This document shows, one piece after another, positions 18,535 through 28,105 of a stretch of DNA of 62,913 nt. The stretch lies in the NCBI GenBank assembly GCA_016872645.1, contig VGZH01000024.1, forward strand, positions 1 through 62,913, read 5' to 3'. Each line of letters begins with the position of its first letter. Positions within the stretch are counted from its first letter, which is position 1. The translations under genes and the position numbers were made by a program. The notes under the pieces are model-generated. The model made no database searches, was not told the origin of the DNA, and was given only the letters and a program-made list of their open reading frames with translations. This DNA is from Planctomycetota bacterium. Its GTDB lineage: Bacteria; Planctomycetota; Planctomycetia; Planctomycetales; Planctomycetaceae.

Positions 18535-20802
18535 TCACCGGTTGCCAGACACGGCTTTGCGGAGACCCGCAAGTTCGCGGAGCTGCGACGCGAGCCACTC
18601 GCGGTTGTCCGACTGTTCGGCAGGTTCTGCGCGCAGTTTGAGATCGTTCAAGATCTCCTCGAACCGTCCCAAGCATTGATCGGACTCGTTTCGCCGGTCG
18701 AGGTGCAGTTCGACGACAGCCAGATTGCGGAACAAGAGTGCGGCGGCTTGCCCATCGGCAAACGTGATCTCGGTGGACTCGCACAATTGTTCGGCCCACG
18801 TGGTGGCCGGTTTGAGTGCCTTGTGAGCCGTTTCATATTCCTGGCGTTCGAGCAATTCGTTCGCACGCCGACCAGTTGCGGCCAACGCCGCGCGAAGTTG
18901 CTCGACGGTCGCTCGTGGCTTCGAGGCGATGCGACCCAGCGTCTCGCACTCCAATCGAGCCTGCTCACGCGATTCGTCGAGCCGGCCAAGCCGCAACAGC
19001 ACTTCGGCAAATTGACCGCGCGACTGGGCGACATCATAGAGTCCGGACGGTTCGAGGCCGAGTTGTTCGACGGAGTCCAACTGTCTGCGACAGTCGACGA
19101 TAACCGCGTCGATCTCCGAGTCATCACCGAGTTGCCGAGCGAGGTCCGCCTGTCGCACCAGCAGCCGAGCAACCTCCAGTGACCATTCACGATGGCTCGT
19201 TCGGCGCATTTCCAGTTTTCGCAGCAAGGCGATCGCGTCTTGAAGGTGACGTTTCGCATCTGCCAGTTGACCACGACTCGCACTCAGCTCGCCGAGGCGG
19301 CTATGCGCGGCGGCCAATACTTGCGACAGCGAGTCGGTCGGTTCGTCGGTGTGAATTGCATCCAGACTGCGCACCGCGGCGGTGAGTGCGTTGTGAGCAT
19401 CCGACTCGTTCACTTGAAAGACCGTCGCTTCGATGAGTCTCAGCAATTCCGAACGATGTTGTGCGGAGGCCGTTCGCCAGCGTGCCGCCTCCTGTCGAGC
19501 TGCATCCGCTTCGTACCGCCACGATTCGGAGGGTCGCAGATACCGCGTGGCATCCACGGCTCCGGCCAACAGCAAGGCTACGACGATCGCGTTCAAGATC
19601 GCGAGCTTGGGATTCCGACGACACCACCGCCACGCCCGGCCGATCACTCCTACGGGCCGCGCATGGACTGGCTCGCTGTCCAGCCAGCGTCGCAAATCCT
19701 CAGCCAGATCGGCAGCCGAGTCGTATCTCCGTGACGGCTCTTTCGACATGCCTTTCAGGCAGATCGTTTCGAGGTCTCGCGGAATGCGGTCGTTGAGACG
19801 ACGCGGCGGCACCGGCTCTTCGTGCAGAGCTTGGTGCAATACCATGCGCACAACACCCCGAAAGGGACGCTCGCCGGTCAGCATTTCGTACAACAACACG
19901 CCGACGCTGTAAACGTCGCTCCGAGCATCCGAGTCTTGTGGCCGACGGATCTGCTCAGGACTCATGTACGCTGGAGTTCCCGCGATGAAACCCTCCTGAG
20001 TCAGCGACTCGGTTGCTTCTGCCACGCGAGCCAATCCGAAATCCGCCAGTTTGATCGCGGGCAAATTCGCCGTGCCGCGCGCCGCTACCAGCAAGATGTT
20101 GGAGGGTTTGACGTCGCGATGCACGATTCCGTGACGATGAGCCACGTTCAAGCCGAGGGCAATCTGCCGAGCGATCGCCGCTGCGTCACGGGGCGATAAC
20201 ATGCGGTCCCGCTTCAATCGCGTGTCGAGCGAGTCGCCGTCTACGAATTCCATGACGATGAATGGGCAATGTTCAGGCGTCTCGCCCACTTCGAAAACCT
20301 TCACGATCCGCTCATCTTCGAGTGCCGCGACCGCGCGAGCTTCACGCTCGAACCGCGATCGCGCCGTCGGGTGACTGGCCCATTGCGGACGCAGTACTTT
20401 GATCGCCGCCCGACGGCCCAAACGGCTGTCGCGAGCGGCGAAAACCTGTCCCGTCGTCCCCACGCCGAGCTCTTGCTCGATCTGATACGCACCCAGCCAA
20501 CCGAGTGGAGCCAGTTCCGATACCGGCCCCGCGAACCGCACCGATCCCTCTTCGATCGACAGCTCCGTCATTGCCGACCAGGCTTCGAACGGTCTTTCGC
20601 GCAGCTGGTCGATCAACGCGCGCAGGCCCGGTTCGGTCGCCGTCAACGGGGAGACGCAAGGCACTTCGCAACTCGTCATCTGGTCCATCCGCCGCTGACA
20701 CTCAGCACACACCGCAACATGCGAGACGAGGGCGGATTCCTCATCGCCACTCAACTCGTCGTCCAGAAACCGCCGAAGTTGCTCCGCCGCTGGACATGTC
20801 AT
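18535..20802 (-). CDS. Ser/Thr protein kinase fused to an anti-sigma zinc finger
   Basis: 755 residues. The N-terminus has the zinc-binding anti-sigma pattern H28-x3-C32-x2-C35 (SHVAVCAECQRR). A Hanks-type kinase follows at about 107-380: glycine loop LGVGTTGQV, lysine in AAIKVLRP, catalytic HRDVKPSN, DFG and MSPEQ. One membrane helix (LAILNAIVVALLLAGAVDA) then leads to a TPR-like helical C-terminus outside the membrane. Stop and start face the ECF sigma gene 6 bases upstream, so the two are co-transcribed. The fusion suggests it holds the sigma factor and frees it on signalling, possibly by phosphorylation; that mechanism is inference. Confidence 0.9.
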   Translation of the reverse strand: MTCPAAEQLRRFLDDELSGDEESALVSHVAVCAECQRRMDQMTSCEVPCVSPLTATEPGLRALIDQLRERPFEAWSAMTELSIEEGSVRFAGPVSELAPLGWLGAYQIEQELGVGTTGQVFAARDSRLGRRAAIKVLRPQWASHPTARSRFEREARAVAALEDERIVKVFEVGETPEHCPFIVMEFVDGDSLDTRLKRDRMLSPRDAAAIARQIALGLNVAHRHGIVHRDVKPSNILLVAARGTANLPAIKLADFGLARVAEATESLTQEGFIAGTPAYMSPEQIRRPQDSDARSDVYSVGVLLYEMLTGERPFRGVVRMVLHQALHEEPVPPRRLNDRIPRDLETICLKGMSKEPSRRYDSAADLAEDLRRWLDSEPVHARPVGVIGRAWRWCRRNPKLAILNAIVVALLLAGAVDATRYLRPSESWRYEADAARQEAARWRTASAQHRSELLRLIEATVFQVNESDAHNALTAAVRSLDAIHTDEPTDSLSQVLAAAHSRLGELSASRGQLADAKRHLQDAIALLRKLEMRRTSHREWSLEVARLLVRQADLARQLGDDSEIDAVIVDCRRQLDSVEQLGLEPSGLYDVAQSRGQFAEVLLRLGRLDESREQARLECETLGRIASKPRATVEQLRAALAATGRRANELLERQEYETAHKALKPATTWAEQLCESTEITFADGQAAALLFRNLAVVELHLDRRNESDQCLGRFEEILNDLKLRAEPAEQSDNREWLASQLRELAGLRKAVSGNR

Positions 20803-20808
20803 GTTCGC

Positions 20809-21417
20809 TCAATCATCCAAGCCACCGAGTCGCTCAACTTCCTCCCGGAGGCATTTCACGACTCGAGATTTCGCGAGGTACACTTCCGCGATCGGCATCG
20901 ACAGCCGAGTCGCCACGTTGGCAGGAGGTAATCCTTCGACCGACAGGAGTCGGTACGCCTCCCAGGTATGCGGCTGCACGCGCAGTCGCACACGCTCCTC
21001 GGCCTCCCGCAGCAATGTGTGTTCGGCCTCCAATTCCAATGCGGCGGTTAGTTCGCTGACTGCCACCGGGGCTTGGATGGCCCCCAGCGCCGCTCCGATT
21101 TGCGAGTCCCCCGTCCCCCGACCTGGAGCGGACAACTCTGCGACAAAATCTCGCACGGCGTTGTTTGTGACCGTCTTCAGCCAGCCTCGAAAACTGCCAC
21201 GTTGTGGATCGTACTCGAACGATCGAATCACCTTCACCAACTTTCCAAGTACCTCCTGAGTCACATCCGCTGCATCCGATTCCTGCAACCGATGATGCCG
21301 GCACCAGCCGTAGATACGCGGCGTGTACCGCTCGACAAACTCGTTCCACGCCGCACGGTCGTTCAGCTCACGCAGTCGCATTAACAGCGTGTCGCTGGTC
21401 GAAACTTCGTCAGTCAT
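20809..21417 (-). CDS. ECF RNA polymerase sigma factor
   Basis: 202 residues from ATG 21417. Region 2 shows AWNEFVERYTPRIYGWCRHH and DAADVTQEVLGKLVKVIRSFEYD; the linker is followed by region 4 (TWEAYRLLSVEGLPPANVATRL...VYLAKSRVVKCLREEVERLG). Length and the two-region layout fit planctomycete ECF factors that are paired with kinases. A longer open frame upstream has no sigma-like sequence and was dropped. TTGACG about 65-70 bases upstream and the 16-bp motif closer to the start are candidate control sites, so autoregulation is plausible. Confidence 0.92.
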   Translation of the reverse strand: MTDEVSTSDTLLMRLRELNDRAAWNEFVERYTPRIYGWCRHHRLQESDAADVTQEVLGKLVKVIRSFEYDPQRGSFRGWLKTVTNNAVRDFVAELSAPGRGTGDSQIGAALGAIQAPVAVSELTAALELEAEHTLLREAEERVRLRVQPHTWEAYRLLSVEGLPPANVATRLSMPIAEVYLAKSRVVKCLREEVERLGGLDD

Positions 21418-21443
21418 GAGTGGTACTCGTCGAGGCCAAAAAT

Positions 21444-21460
21444 CTTGCACACAAATTTCA
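21444..21460 (-). promoter_or_regulatory. Shared upstream motif, copy 4 (ECF sigma gene)
   Basis: CTTGCACACAAATTTCA, 27 bases before the sigma start; relative to copy 2 it has one insertion and two changes, so it is the weakest copy. Confidence 0.35.
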
Positions 21461-21558
21461 CGATGTTTCCAAGGCACGTCAAAATATAGCCTCACCGTGA
21501 TGCTGAACGCAGTCAGCTGAGGATTTCCGACGCGACGCAGCTCGGATAGCCTTCCCGC

Positions 21559-22455
21559 ATGCCAAAGACGGAAGACTACCTGAAGCCCGAAGTGATCCGC
21601 ACGATTTCGCGGCTCGATCTGCGAGCGAGGTTCATCGTCGAGGGTTTTTTTGCGGGCTTGCACACCTCGCCGTTTCAGGGCTTTTCGGTCGAGTTCTCTG
21701 AACACCGCCGCTACTCGCAGGGAGACAATCCCGACGACATTGACTGGCTCGTGTACGCCAAGACCGACCGCTACTACATCAAAAAGTATCAGGCCGAGAC
21801 CAACATCACTGGTTATCTGCTGATGGACCTCTCCGCCAGCATGGCCTACACGTACCGCCAAGAGTTGTCGAAGCTGGACTACTCGATCTGCCTCGCTGCC
21901 GCGCTGGCATACTTGATGATCCACCAGCAAGACCCGGTGGGCCTCATCACGTTCGACGAGAAGCTGCGACACAGCTTGCCACCGCACAGCAAGCGGACGC
22001 AGCTCGGCAACATTCTCGCGCTACTGGCTCAATCGAAGCCCGGCGGGCAGACGGAACTTGCTTCAAACCTACGGCAAGTCGCCTCGATGGTGCGGCATCG
22101 TGGGTTGATGATGATTTTCTCGGATCTCCTCGTGGATCCGGAGCCGGTGATTCGCAGCTTGCAAATGCTGCGTCACGGCGGGCACGACGTGATCCTGTTT
22201 CACGTCCTCGACGAAGCCGAAGCGACGTTCCCGTTCGACGGCATGGTCGATCTGACTGATCCCGAGAGCGGCCAGAACCAACTCATCGATGCCGATGGCA
22301 CACGAGCCGACTACCTCGAAGCGGTCAACGAACTTTGCGGGCAGTACCGCAAGGAGTGCTTGTCGATGGGAGCCGACTACGTCCGCCTCGACACGTCGAT
22401 GCCGTTCGGGAATGCGCTGCTCGAATACCTGTCACAGCGCAAGGCGAGGTTCTGA
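21559..22455 (+). CDS. DUF58-domain protein
   Basis: 298 residues. Shows the DUF58 signature GFSVEFSEHRRYSQGDNPDDIDWLVYAKTD (read in two parts) and a von Willebrand A-like core with LLMDLSASMAY and LMMIFSDLL, giving the DxSxS metal site. No membrane helix, so it is cytoplasmic. DUF58 proteins work with MoxR ATPases; the matching MoxR is 7 kb upstream on the same strand, with protease, kinase and sigma genes between them on the opposite strand. Biochemical role is unknown. Confidence 0.88.
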   Translation: MPKTEDYLKPEVIRTISRLDLRARFIVEGFFAGLHTSPFQGFSVEFSEHRRYSQGDNPDDIDWLVYAKTDRYYIKKYQAETNITGYLLMDLSASMAYTYRQELSKLDYSICLAAALAYLMIHQQDPVGLITFDEKLRHSLPPHSKRTQLGNILALLAQSKPGGQTELASNLRQVASMVRHRGLMMIFSDLLVDPEPVIRSLQMLRHGGHDVILFHVLDEAEATFPFDGMVDLTDPESGQNQLIDADGTRADYLEAVNELCGQYRKECLSMGADYVRLDTSMPFGNALLEYLSQRKARF

Positions 22456-22519
22456 AACCATTCCACCAGCGGACTGGTACTGTGGCCGTGCCGAATTCGT
22501 CTTTGTAAAGGAATTCCTC

Positions 22520-24277
22520 ATGCTTCGCGTCACCCGCTCGTCGCTGTTCGCCATCATGCTGATGGCTGTGCTGGCCATGTCCCGCTCGTCGAATGCCGCC
22601 GACGTCGATTCGGCCAAAGTCATGCCCAGCGGTGCGATCTTCTTCGCGGAAGTCTCCGGGCTGGAGCCGTGGATTGACAAGTTGCAGAACTCGGAGTTGG
22701 TCGCGAGTCTGCCGTCGAATCCGCAGGTACAGGCGTTTTTCGATTCCCCGCAGGGACGTCAGGCGAATGCCGGCCGAATGATGATCGAGAACCAACTCGG
22801 CATGGATCTGTGGACGTTGTCCAAGACGGCGATTGGCGGCAAAGTTTCGATCGCTCTGTACCCACACGAGAGTCGCCAGCAGCCGGACTCGGTCATGGCG
22901 ATTCAATTCAACGATGTCAAAAACCGCGATCGGATTCGCGAGCGAGTCGCTCCATTGCTCACGCTGATCGAGCAGCAAATCAAGCAGACGACCGGACCGG
23001 GCAACGTGTCGGTACGCAGCATCGACGGCAAGGTCTTCATCGCCGAGCGTGACAACTGGCTGGTTGCTGCGAGCACCAGCGAACTGATGAACCAGACGCT
23101 GTCACTCCGTTCGGGCACGGTTGAAGAACGAGTGAAGTCGCTGGCCGAGGACGCTCCGTTTGTCGCGATGACCAAGCAGTTGGGTGAGAAGCATCTGCTG
23201 CGCAGCTACATCAACCTGCAGCTGATTGCCAAAGGAATGGGTGGTCGTATTGGCCCCGAGAAGCTCGACAATCCTGCGGCTTCGCTGTTGCTGGGGGGGG
23301 TGTATGAACTCGCGAACCGCAGTTCGTTCTTCGGTTCGACGGTGGACCTCGATGAGCAGCGGTTAGTGATTCGGCATGAAGTCGCGGGAAAGCCGGAATC
23401 GCTCGGTGAGAAGTTTGCGTCGCTGTTCGTCGAATCGGGCAATCCGGATGCCGGCTTTCTGCCTCCAGTGCCGGGTTTGATCGGCGGCTGGGTGCTGCAA
23501 CGAGACTTCGCTGGCTGGTACAAGCATCGCGAAGAGTTGCTCGACCCAAAGTTCCTACCTGAGTTCGACAAGTTCGAAGCGGGGCTCGCGAATCTGCTCC
23601 CCGGCAAAGACTACGGGATCGACATTCTGCCGTCGCTCGGCAGTCGACTGACGTTCCTCGCCGCGCCGCAGGAATACTCCCACTTGAACGGCAAGCCGGG
23701 TCTGCAACTTCCTGGATTCGCCTTAGTCTGGGACTTGGCCAAGCCGGACGAAGCCGAACAGACATTGAACTTGTTATTCCAAACGGTCGCGATGCTCTCG
23801 AATCTCGAAGCGGGCAAGCAGGGACGTCAGCCGTGGGTGCTGTCGTCCGAGAGTTATAAAAATATCCAAATCCAGTTCGGCAAGTATGCACAGAAGCCGA
23901 AGGGAGAACGCTTGCCGATCGTTTTTAATTTCATGCCGGCCGCTGCTCGTGTGGGAGACAAGTTTGTGATGGCTTCGTCCGTCGATCTCTGCAAGCACCT
24001 CGTCGATTACTACCTCAATCCGATCATGGTGAAGAAAGCTCCGACGCGCAACGATTTTCTGTTCGAGCTGACCGGCGAGTCGCTCGCGAACCTCTTGGAT
24101 GTGAACCGCGAAATGCTCGAAGCCCGCTCGGTCGCCCAAGAAGGGAAGACCTCCGAGCAAGCCAAGTCTGACGTCACCGGACTGCTGCAAATCGTCCGAG
24201 GCGTCCGCACACTGCGACTGACCAGCGGAGCCGAAGGGGAGGGCTATCGCGTGCAACTGGAAGCGGTATGGAAGTGA
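22520..24277 (+). CDS. Exported protein of unknown function (planctomycete type)
   Basis: 585 residues from ATG 22520, preceded by AAAGGA; the frame upstream overlaps the DUF58 gene and was excluded. A Sec signal peptide is clear (SLFAIMLMAVLAMSRSSNAA). The body begins with a segment on the pattern VMPSGAIFFAEVSGLEPWIDKL and looks like a two-domain alpha/beta protein without known catalytic motifs. Its opening recalls the pseudogene at 56040 (VVPDSVSVVMRVKAP...), perhaps the same broad family. An eight-G run (23293-23300) falls in the coding sequence. Confidence 0.7.
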   Translation: MLRVTRSSLFAIMLMAVLAMSRSSNAADVDSAKVMPSGAIFFAEVSGLEPWIDKLQNSELVASLPSNPQVQAFFDSPQGRQANAGRMMIENQLGMDLWTLSKTAIGGKVSIALYPHESRQQPDSVMAIQFNDVKNRDRIRERVAPLLTLIEQQIKQTTGPGNVSVRSIDGKVFIAERDNWLVAASTSELMNQTLSLRSGTVEERVKSLAEDAPFVAMTKQLGEKHLLRSYINLQLIAKGMGGRIGPEKLDNPAASLLLGGVYELANRSSFFGSTVDLDEQRLVIRHEVAGKPESLGEKFASLFVESGNPDAGFLPPVPGLIGGWVLQRDFAGWYKHREELLDPKFLPEFDKFEAGLANLLPGKDYGIDILPSLGSRLTFLAAPQEYSHLNGKPGLQLPGFALVWDLAKPDEAEQTLNLLFQTVAMLSNLEAGKQGRQPWVLSSESYKNIQIQFGKYAQKPKGERLPIVFNFMPAAARVGDKFVMASSVDLCKHLVDYYLNPIMVKKAPTRNDFLFELTGESLANLLDVNREMLEARSVAQEGKTSEQAKSDVTGLLQIVRGVRTLRLTSGAEGEGYRVQLEAVWK

Positions 24278-24283
24278 AAAGTT

Positions 24284-24310
24284 AAGAGTTGAGAGTTGAG
24301 AGTTGAGAGT
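24284..24310. repeat. Heptanucleotide tandem repeat
   Basis: Almost four copies of GAGAGTT just after the stop of the preceding gene; a simple slippage-type microsatellite in a non-coding gap. Confidence 0.8.
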
Positions 24311-24366
24311 GAAGGCGACATTCTCCCGACTTTAGGCTCTCCGTTCTACACCCTCAGCTTCCTCAC

Positions 24367-24801
24367 ATGACTCGCGACGACATCCAGCAACTCATCCCGC
24401 ACCGCGACCCATTCTTGTGGCTCGACGAAGTCGTCGAGCTGACCGAGTCGCGAATTCACGCTCGCAAATCGCTCTCACCCGATCTCCCGGTCTTCAGCGG
24501 GCACTATCCGAGCTTCCCGGTCTTACCTGGAGTGCTGCAACTCGAAGCCGCGATGCAGGCCGGAGCGGTCTTGATCGCCAAGACCTCCACGATGGAACCG
24601 GGCAAAGTCCCCGTCGCCACTCGCATCAACGACGTCCGCTTCCGCCGCATGGTCCGCCCAGGAGAAACGCTCGATATCGAAGTCGAACTGACCGAGCGGA
24701 TGTCGAATGCGTTCTTCCTGACCGCGAAGGTCTCGGTTGGCGGACAGGTGACCGTGCGCTTCGAGTTCGCGTGCGCAGCAGCTGACTCAGGACAAGGGTA
24801 A
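24367..24801 (+). CDS. FabZ/FabA-like hot-dog 3-hydroxyacyl-ACP dehydratase
   Basis: 144 residues, the size of FabZ. The start IQQLIPHRDPFLWLDEV and the central FSGHYPSFPVLPGVLQLEA follow FabZ, including the catalytic His in GHYP and the glutamate in QLEAAMQ. FabZ removes water from 3-hydroxyacyl-ACP in fatty acid elongation. No other fab genes are adjacent, so it could instead belong to another acyl-ACP pathway. Confidence 0.85.
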   Translation: MTRDDIQQLIPHRDPFLWLDEVVELTESRIHARKSLSPDLPVFSGHYPSFPVLPGVLQLEAAMQAGAVLIAKTSTMEPGKVPVATRINDVRFRRMVRPGETLDIEVELTERMSNAFFLTAKVSVGGQVTVRFEFACAAADSGQG

Positions 24802-24866
24802 CGCGGAATGCGCGGAAGAGGCCGCTAAAAGGCCATCCCCTTCATGTTGTCCGTGCCATTCGCGTT

Positions 24867-27212
24867 CTACTTCGCGACTTCTTCGACATCGACCAGTCCC
24901 ACGTCGATGTACTGCCCGCCGCCGGTTTGTTTGCAGTGGACGGCCAGAGTGTTCTTGCCTTCCTTCAACAGTTCGACGGCTTTCTGGTCGAGAGGCACTT
25001 CGACATATTGCGTCGTGTAACCAGTCGTCTTCGCGATCAGGACACCGTTGAGGAAGACTTCGGTGTCCTCATCGTGATGAATGCGGAGCGCGAGTTCGTG
25101 AATGGCGGAAAACGGTTTCACTTCGACTTCGCGGCGCAACCAGATGTCGTTGGTCTTCCAATTCGTCTTCACGGCGCTGCCGGGGGTCGTAGGTTCGCCG
25201 AAGCCGCCGGGGCCGGACTTCCACGACGAATCATCGAACGCCGGCTTCTGCCAACCGTCAACTGGTTTGTCGGTCGTGAAACGCCACATTTGTGCGGCTT
25301 GTTCGGAAGTCGGCACGAGCACAGTCACCTTCGGCGGCGGGCGGTACAGCTTGCGAGCGGCTTTGCCGATGACATCGCCGTCCATTTTCAACACAGCCCG
25401 GTCGTAGGTCATCAGACCATTGACTTCGACTTCGACATCGGTCGTTTGCGTGTACACGGCTGCGCTGAGGCCTTGAGCAATCATCGGCCGCAGCGTGCCG
25501 AGCATGCCGAGGTAGGCTGCCTGCAAGTCTTCCTTTGTCGTAAACGAGCGATAGCCCCAGTTGTCCTTGCCCTGCCAGGTGTGTCCCTCGAGCGGCAGGC
25601 CGAGTCCGCCGAACTCGCCCAACACGGTCGCTCGATCCGGATACAAACGTGGCAGGAACGGGCCGGGGTAGCGATGAATGTCGTAAATGTCGCCGACCGG
25701 AAAATCGTTCCCGCCCGAGGCGCAGTTCACGAGCCGATTCCGATCAAACCCCTTTGTGAAGTTCGTCACCGCGACGGTATTGGCTTGCCCCCAACCTTCG
25801 TTGAACGGCACCCACATTACGATGGAAGTAAAATTACGCAGCGAGTTGATGATGCTTCCCCACTCGCGATCGAGGTTCTTTGAAGACTCTTTCGACCGAG
25901 TCATCTCGGTGCCGTCGAACTTGCCGAAGGGATCCCACTTCGCCTCTGCGTCGCCGCTGGGTAAATCTTGCCACACGAGCAGCCCGAGTTTGTCGCAATG
26001 GTGATACCAGCGCGCAGGCTCGACCTTCACATGCTTGCGAACCATGTTGAAGCCAAGCTTTTTCGTCATCTCCAGGTCGTACTTCAGAGCCTCATCCGTC
26101 GGGGCGGTATAGAGCCCGTCCGGCCAAAAACCTTGATCGAGTGGGCCAAACTGAAACAGCGGTTTGTTATTAAGCATCAACCGCAAGAACCCTTGCTGGT
26201 CTTGGCCGAGCGAGATCTTCCGCATACCGAAATAACTCTTGACGACGTCTATCGGCGGATCGCCGCTGTTGCCGTAATCAGCCCGAACTTCAACGTCATA
26301 AAGCACCGGATTGTCGGGGCTCCAAAGCTGCGGGTCGGGAATCGAAACGATCACCGGCTTTTGATAGATGCCGCCAGCTGAACTCACGGGCTTTCCATTC
26401 AGGCTGACAGTGACCCGGATGGTCGTTCGCGTTGTCAGCATCCGCGCGTAGACGGAGACCGTTTTCGCATCGATGTCGGTCGAGATGCTGAGCGATTGAA
26501 TCTCATTTAAAGGAACCGGCTCCAACCAAACGGTTTGCCAAATACCGGTTGTCGGTGTGTACCAAATGCCGTGCGGTTTACGAACCTGTTTGCCACGCGG
26601 CTGAAAGCCGGCATCGCTCGGATCGTATACCGAAACTACGATTTCATTCGGCTTGTCGGCTTGAAGGAGCCTCGTGATGTCACACGAGAACGGGGCGTAA
26701 CCGCCGATATGGGTCTCAGCCGTCGGCCCAATGGGATCTGTCGGCATGGTTGGCTTCCCGTTGACCCAAACAGTCGTTTGCCAATCGACCGCACCGAAGT
26801 GCAAGAGGATTTTTTTGTCCGTCCAGGCGGGACTCGTCTTGCCGTCTTGCTGAGGCAAGGTGAAGGTCCGCCGATACCACAAGCGATTCTCCGGCCCGAC
26901 AAACTTCATGACGCCGGACAACGCGGACTCAACCGGAAACGGCACGAGGATCTGGCCGTCCCACTGCGTCGGCTGAACTTCGTCTTGGGGACGAATCGCA
27001 TACTCCCAAAGCCCATTGAGGTTCTGCCAATGCTCCCGCACCAGATGCGGACGCGGGTACTCGGTGTGTACCTTCTCCGGCGAAACATCCTTCGCCCACC
27101 GAGTCATCACTGGAGCCTTCTTCGGCTGCCAATCTTCCGCCGCCGAAACGCTCGCGTGGAAAACCACCACATTAACAATTACCAAGCCAACGATCACCGA
27201 GACTCTCGACAT
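24867..27212 (-). CDS. Exported glycoside hydrolase family 2 protein
   Basis: 781 residues with a Sec signal (SVIVGLVIVNVVVFHASVSA). GH2 layout: sugar-binding jelly-roll (LNGLWEYAI, WYRRTFTLP), an immunoglobulin-like domain, and a TIM barrel with the acid/base Glu in PFNEGWG and the nucleophile Glu in VLGEFGG. An extra C-terminal jelly-roll (FDDSSWKSGPGGFGEP, VFLNGVLIAKT) follows. Both catalytic glutamates are present. Beta-galactosidase, beta-glucuronidase or beta-mannosidase activity cannot be distinguished. Convergent with the FabZ-like gene. Confidence 0.88.
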   Translation of the reverse strand: MSRVSVIVGLVIVNVVVFHASVSAAEDWQPKKAPVMTRWAKDVSPEKVHTEYPRPHLVREHWQNLNGLWEYAIRPQDEVQPTQWDGQILVPFPVESALSGVMKFVGPENRLWYRRTFTLPQQDGKTSPAWTDKKILLHFGAVDWQTTVWVNGKPTMPTDPIGPTAETHIGGYAPFSCDITRLLQADKPNEIVVSVYDPSDAGFQPRGKQVRKPHGIWYTPTTGIWQTVWLEPVPLNEIQSLSISTDIDAKTVSVYARMLTTRTTIRVTVSLNGKPVSSAGGIYQKPVIVSIPDPQLWSPDNPVLYDVEVRADYGNSGDPPIDVVKSYFGMRKISLGQDQQGFLRLMLNNKPLFQFGPLDQGFWPDGLYTAPTDEALKYDLEMTKKLGFNMVRKHVKVEPARWYHHCDKLGLLVWQDLPSGDAEAKWDPFGKFDGTEMTRSKESSKNLDREWGSIINSLRNFTSIVMWVPFNEGWGQANTVAVTNFTKGFDRNRLVNCASGGNDFPVGDIYDIHRYPGPFLPRLYPDRATVLGEFGGLGLPLEGHTWQGKDNWGYRSFTTKEDLQAAYLGMLGTLRPMIAQGLSAAVYTQTTDVEVEVNGLMTYDRAVLKMDGDVIGKAARKLYRPPPKVTVLVPTSEQAAQMWRFTTDKPVDGWQKPAFDDSSWKSGPGGFGEPTTPGSAVKTNWKTNDIWLRREVEVKPFSAIHELALRIHHDEDTEVFLNGVLIAKTTGYTTQYVEVPLDQKAVELLKEGKNTLAVHCKQTGGGQYIDVGLVDVEEVAK

Positions 27213-27340
27213 GCGATGCTCCCAAGCTCAAGTTGTCCGAATGGATACTTTGAATTGATGGCGTAAGCTATCCGAGCGATCCAAAACTCGCAGCCCTCAC
27301 CGACAATCATTCTCAATGTCGGTCTGCAAGACACTTTTGA

Positions 27341-27465
27341 ACGCAAAGACGCGCGAAATAAGGTCGCATTGCGGTGTCAAAAGGAAATCCGAATGCGTGT
27401 TCAAGAACCTTTTAATGTTCGCGTCATTTTCTGGGCGAGTCATGGCGTCCTTCGCGACTTTGCGT
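27341..27465. repeat. Intergenic inverted repeat (CGCAAAGACGC family)
   Basis: ACGCAAAGACGCGCGAA (27341-27357) faces TTCGCGACTTTGCGT (27451-27465), complementary with a two-base gap, around about 93 bases of less structured sequence. It fills the gap between the GH2 gene and the AlkA-type gene. Confidence 0.55.
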
Positions 27466-27481
27466 TGAGAATGCGTGACTC

Positions 27482-28105
27482 TCAGGCTTCTTCGAGTTCT
27501 AGGCTGCGCCAAAGATACCACGAAGCCACAGTCGCGTGAGGTCGCCACAGAGCGGCGATTTCTTCGGCTTCCGCCCGCTTGGGCAACTCTGGCAAGCGGT
27601 ACAATCGCCGGATCGCCGAGCGCAGGCCGAAATCATCGGGAGCGAACACATCGGGCCGGCCGAGGCAGAAAATCAAAAACATCTGCACGGTCCAGCGGCC
27701 GATCCCTCTGACTTGAATCAGCTCTTCGATGATCTCCTCGTCGGTCAAACGGTGAAGTCGATGCAGTCGCACAGTATTGTTGACAACTTTTTCCGTGAGG
27801 TCTTGCAGATAAGACGCCTTCTGCCGCGACAATCCAATTCCGCGCAGGTCTTCAAATGACAACTGCCCGAGAGTTTCTGGCGACAGACGACTCGGAGCCA
27901 AACGAGCCTCCAGTTTTCGCAACATCGACCGTGCGACCGCCGTAGAAATCTGCTGAGCGAGGATCGAACGCACGAGCGACTGAAAGCGGCCTCGCCGGGG
28001 CAGGAGCCGAAACGGGCCAACTTTCCGAATCACCTCCGCCATCACAGGATCACTTTTGCGAAGATGGCGCAACGCGCGGGCCACGTTCTCAGGCGAAAAT
28101 CTCAT
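27482..28105 (-). CDS. AlkA-type DNA-3-methyladenine glycosylase (HhH-GPD)
   Basis: 207 residues. HhH-GPD fold: helical core with [12 protein letters not shown], the helix-hairpin-helix [15 protein letters not shown], and the catalytic aspartate in FAPDDFGLR. No iron-sulphur cysteines, so it belongs to the AlkA rather than the Nth/MutY branch; the AlkA N-terminal domain is absent. Removes alkylated bases in base excision repair. Its ATG overlaps the ffh stop by four bases (ATGA), so it is translated from the same message. Confidence 0.9.
   Translation of the reverse strand: MRFSPENVARALRHLRKSDPVMAEVIRKVGPFRLLPRRGRFQSLVRSILAQQISTAVARSMLRKLEARLAPSRLSPETLGQLSFEDLRGIGLSRQKASYLQDLTEKVVNNTVRLHRLHRLTDEEIIEELIQVRGIGRWTVQMFLIFCLGRPDVFAPDDFGLRSAIRRLYRLPELPKRAEAEEIAALWRPHATVASWYLWRSLELEEA

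Noticed and set aside
21418-21987. N-terminal extension of the ECF sigma frame
   Set aside because: It overlaps the DUF58 gene, has no sigma-like sequence, and ATG 21417 starts directly at the conserved part.
24284-24310. Possible CRISPR-like repeat
   Set aside because: Seven-base units without spacers; a plain microsatellite.
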